Assembly (NCBI GenBank): GCA_018268055.1
Contig: JAFDXF010000004.1
Location: 1 to 64,000 of the forward strand
Direction: 5' to 3'
From: Bacteroidota bacterium
GTDB taxonomy: Bacteria; Bacteroidota; Bacteroidia; Chitinophagales; Chitinophagaceae
Length of the DNA: 64,000 nt
In this document: positions 62,357 through 64,000 of the stretch, in pieces
Layout of the letters: each line of letters begins with the position of its first letter
Position numbering within the stretch: the first letter of the stretch is position 1
Notes under the pieces: model-generated
The model's database searches: none
The model's input: the letters and a program-made list of their open reading frames with translations, nothing else
Told to the model about the DNA's origin: nothing
Position numbers and translations under genes: made by a program

Positions 62357-63802
62357 ATGGAAGATAAGTTTTACAATAGAGAGTTTGAAAATTTTGTGAA
62401 AAGAAATGCGGATCAATACCGAATGTACCCTTCTGATAAGGTTTGGAAAAACATTCATCACAATCTGCATACCCGCAAAAGGTGGTATGGCATCGGCGCA
62501 GCACTATTACTTTTAAGTATCGCTGCTGTGACCGGCGTGATGCTTACAACTTCTAATGCAAAAAAATCAGCTATAGTAATAACGCAACCGATTAAAGACG
62601 CTCTAAAAAATAAATCATTAAAAGATGGCTCAATTTTGCTGACCTCTAATCCAATTAAAAAAGCGATTACTAAACCAAAAATCAACACGCCCGAAAGCCT
62701 TCAGCAAAGTCTGTTTTCTATTGAAAATATTAACTCCGATACAAAAGAAACAATTAACGAAGTCGCCGCAATCAGTACGATCAATTCTATTGACTTAGTA
62801 CAAAAAGCAAACGAAAGCATCACCACTAAGCAACCGGACTTAACTGCTGTTTTTTCATATAACAAACCTTCCATTTCCATTAAGCGGGCGGAATTATCAT
62901 TAAAGTCTGAAGGAGTTAATAAAAAGTCTGAATCTATAGAAACAGTAATTTCCGACGAAACGACTCCTGTTTTAAAAGAAACGTCTGAATTAACCTATAT
63001 TGATACAAAAAATACAAATCTTTTACCAACAATTGAAAGCGTTGCTTATGGATATAAGCATGTAAAATCAGCCAAGAAACTATCTTGGGAAATATTTGCA
63101 ACACCAACAGTAACTTATAGAAGGCTAAGTGAAAATAAAGAGTTTATTAATGCTACGCAAGCTGCAGGTAACAATTTAAACTACACTGCTTTTACGAATA
63201 TAAATAACCTTGTTACCCATCGTCCGGATATAGGTTTGCAGTTAGGTGCAACTACAGGTTACCCCATCATGAAACATGTAAAATTAGTAGGTGGATTACA
63301 GTTCAATATCAGCAAGTATGATATATTGGCAAATTATTCCAGTCCTGAAATAACTACTATTGCCTTAAACTCAGGAGCAGGTGCCAATTCAGTATCTACT
63401 ACAAGTAATTATCGCAATTTCAATTTTACAGGCAATAATAGTAGCTGGCTTCGTAATTTTTATTTTTCTGTTTCAGCACCAATTGGCATAGAGATGAATC
63501 TTGCATCGAAAGGTAAAACGCAAATTGGTGTAAGAGGTACAGTTCAACCGACCTACGTTATTGGCGATCAGGCTTATTTAATTTCTACCGATTATAAAAG
63601 TTATGCAGAAATTCCCTCATTGATCAGAAGAGTAAATATCAATACCGGTTTAGAATTGTTCGCAACATATTCCACAGGTAATATTAAATGGAAAATAGGT
63701 CCTCAAGCTCGCTATCAGACACGATCAAGCTTCAAATCACTTTACCCGGTTAAGGAACATTTATTTGATTTCGGTATTAAAGTAGGTGTTCTACTCAATT
63801 AA
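62357..63802 (+). CDS. Anti-sigma-like membrane protein joined to a barrel-like C-terminus
   Basis: The 481-residue protein has an N-terminal cytoplasmic part of about 35 residues ('EFENFVKRNADQYRMYPSDK'), one membrane segment (about 45-65), a Lys/Ser/Thr-rich linker (about 70-225) and a C-terminal beta-strand region resembling small outer-membrane barrels ('LGATTGYPIMKHVKLVGGLQ', 'IGVRGTVQPTYVIG', 'FGIKVGVLLN'). It follows an ECF sigma factor gene. An inner-membrane sensor with a barrel-like periplasmic domain is unusual; the alternative is that the N-terminal segment is an uncleaved anchor of a soluble domain. Function is inferred only from position. Confidence 0.8.
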   Translation: MEDKFYNREFENFVKRNADQYRMYPSDKVWKNIHHNLHTRKRWYGIGAALLLLSIAAVTGVMLTTSNAKKSAIVITQPIKDALKNKSLKDGSILLTSNPIKKAITKPKINTPESLQQSLFSIENINSDTKETINEVAAISTINSIDLVQKANESITTKQPDLTAVFSYNKPSISIKRAELSLKSEGVNKKSESIETVISDETTPVLKETSELTYIDTKNTNLLPTIESVAYGYKHVKSAKKLSWEIFATPTVTYRRLSENKEFINATQAAGNNLNYTAFTNINNLVTHRPDIGLQLGATTGYPIMKHVKLVGGLQFNISKYDILANYSSPEITTIALNSGAGANSVSTTSNYRNFNFTGNNSSWLRNFYFSVSAPIGIEMNLASKGKTQIGVRGTVQPTYVIGDQAYLISTDYKSYAEIPSLIRRVNINTGLELFATYSTGNIKWKIGPQARYQTRSSFKSLYPVKEHLFDFGIKVGVLLN

Positions 63803-63886
63803 AACAGGCATTTATACCGCTGCTATTTCATGTAAGATTTAGTACGCTCATAAAATAATGAGCCATGAATTTCTATCCTACAAGTG

Positions 63887-63907
63887 ATATTGTGTGATAC
63901 ACAATAT
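63887..63907. promoter_or_regulatory. Perfect 21-bp palindrome near the right edge
   Basis: ATATTGTGT and ACACAATAT are perfect 9-bp arms around GAT. A second inverted repeat, TTGTTTA/TAAACAA, lies at 63947-63967. Both are in the non-coding 63803-64000 stretch. They could be operators for a gene beyond the window; no gene start is visible before the edge. Confidence 0.55.
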
Positions 63908-64000
63908 TTGAATTATTTTTGACGTCACAGATTTATTATATCTACTTTGTTTATCTAAAGTAAACAACATTTATTGGCACTAAAAAACGTTTCCATTCAT

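Overview
The window looks like chromosomal DNA from a Bacteroidota bacterium, most likely of the Chitinophagaceae/Chitinophagales type. The evidence is the AT-rich sequence, Bacteroidota -7 promoter boxes (TAnnTTTG) close to start codons, almost no Shine-Dalgarno sites, TonB-dependent receptors, a long PurF variant, the DUF4783-nadC pairing and secreted Asp-box and lipocalin-like proteins. No rRNA, tRNA, CRISPR array or complete insertion sequence was seen. Family names are recognised by eye from motifs; no database search was run.

Region 1 (1-13.8 kb) is the most interesting. It holds five leftward transcription units of secreted proteins: modular 'A' plus lipocalin-like paralogs, a TPR protein, a large unknown secreted protein and an M48 metalloprotease lipoprotein. 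A divergent rightward unit encodes a secreted-TPR HisKA_3 sensor kinase and a NarL/LuxR-type response regulator. All six promoters carry the same inverted repeat, ATCAT-N8-ATGAT, and in all six it lies exactly 22 bp upstream of the -7 box. This looks like a compact, self-contained two-component regulon. A HepT/MntA (HEPN/MNT) toxin-antitoxin pair sits among the paralogs.

Region 2 (13.8-24.5 kb) has a GNAT acetyltransferase, a Sco copper chaperone divergent from a MerC-like protein, small membrane proteins, a GH25 lysozyme, a PcrA/UvrD helicase, a hemerythrin, a GHL10 lipoprotein, a single-domain asparaginase-like protein and a probable type II restriction-modification pair. Region 3 (24.6-25.2 kb) is a 146-bp higher-order array of palindromic REP-like elements.

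Region 4 (25.2-37.1 kb) holds a serine beta-lactamase-family hydrolase, purF, a SixA-like phosphatase, an EamA transporter, a GT-B glycosyltransferase, two small proteins, an aminotransferase, a 1078-residue Asp-box protein, a secreted nuclease and a YqgE/AlgH protein. Region 5 (37.2-45.2 kb) is a pair of giant unrecognised proteins (1192 and 1446 residues), followed by a two-copy 143-bp repeat. Region 6 (45.6-51.3 kb) holds isocitrate dehydrogenase, DoxX, YciH/SUI1, nadC, a DUF4783 protein and gpmI.

Region 7 (51.3-61.6 kb) is a probable haem/iron uptake locus: a CxxCH haem-binding protein, two TonB-dependent receptors, three members of a small membrane-anchored family ending in a Pro-Pro-Pro tail, and an HmuTUV-like ABC importer. 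Region 8 (61.7-63.8 kb) is an ECF sigma factor followed by a membrane protein that appears to join an anti-sigma-like N-terminus to an outer-membrane barrel-like domain. A perfect 21-bp palindrome lies near the right edge.
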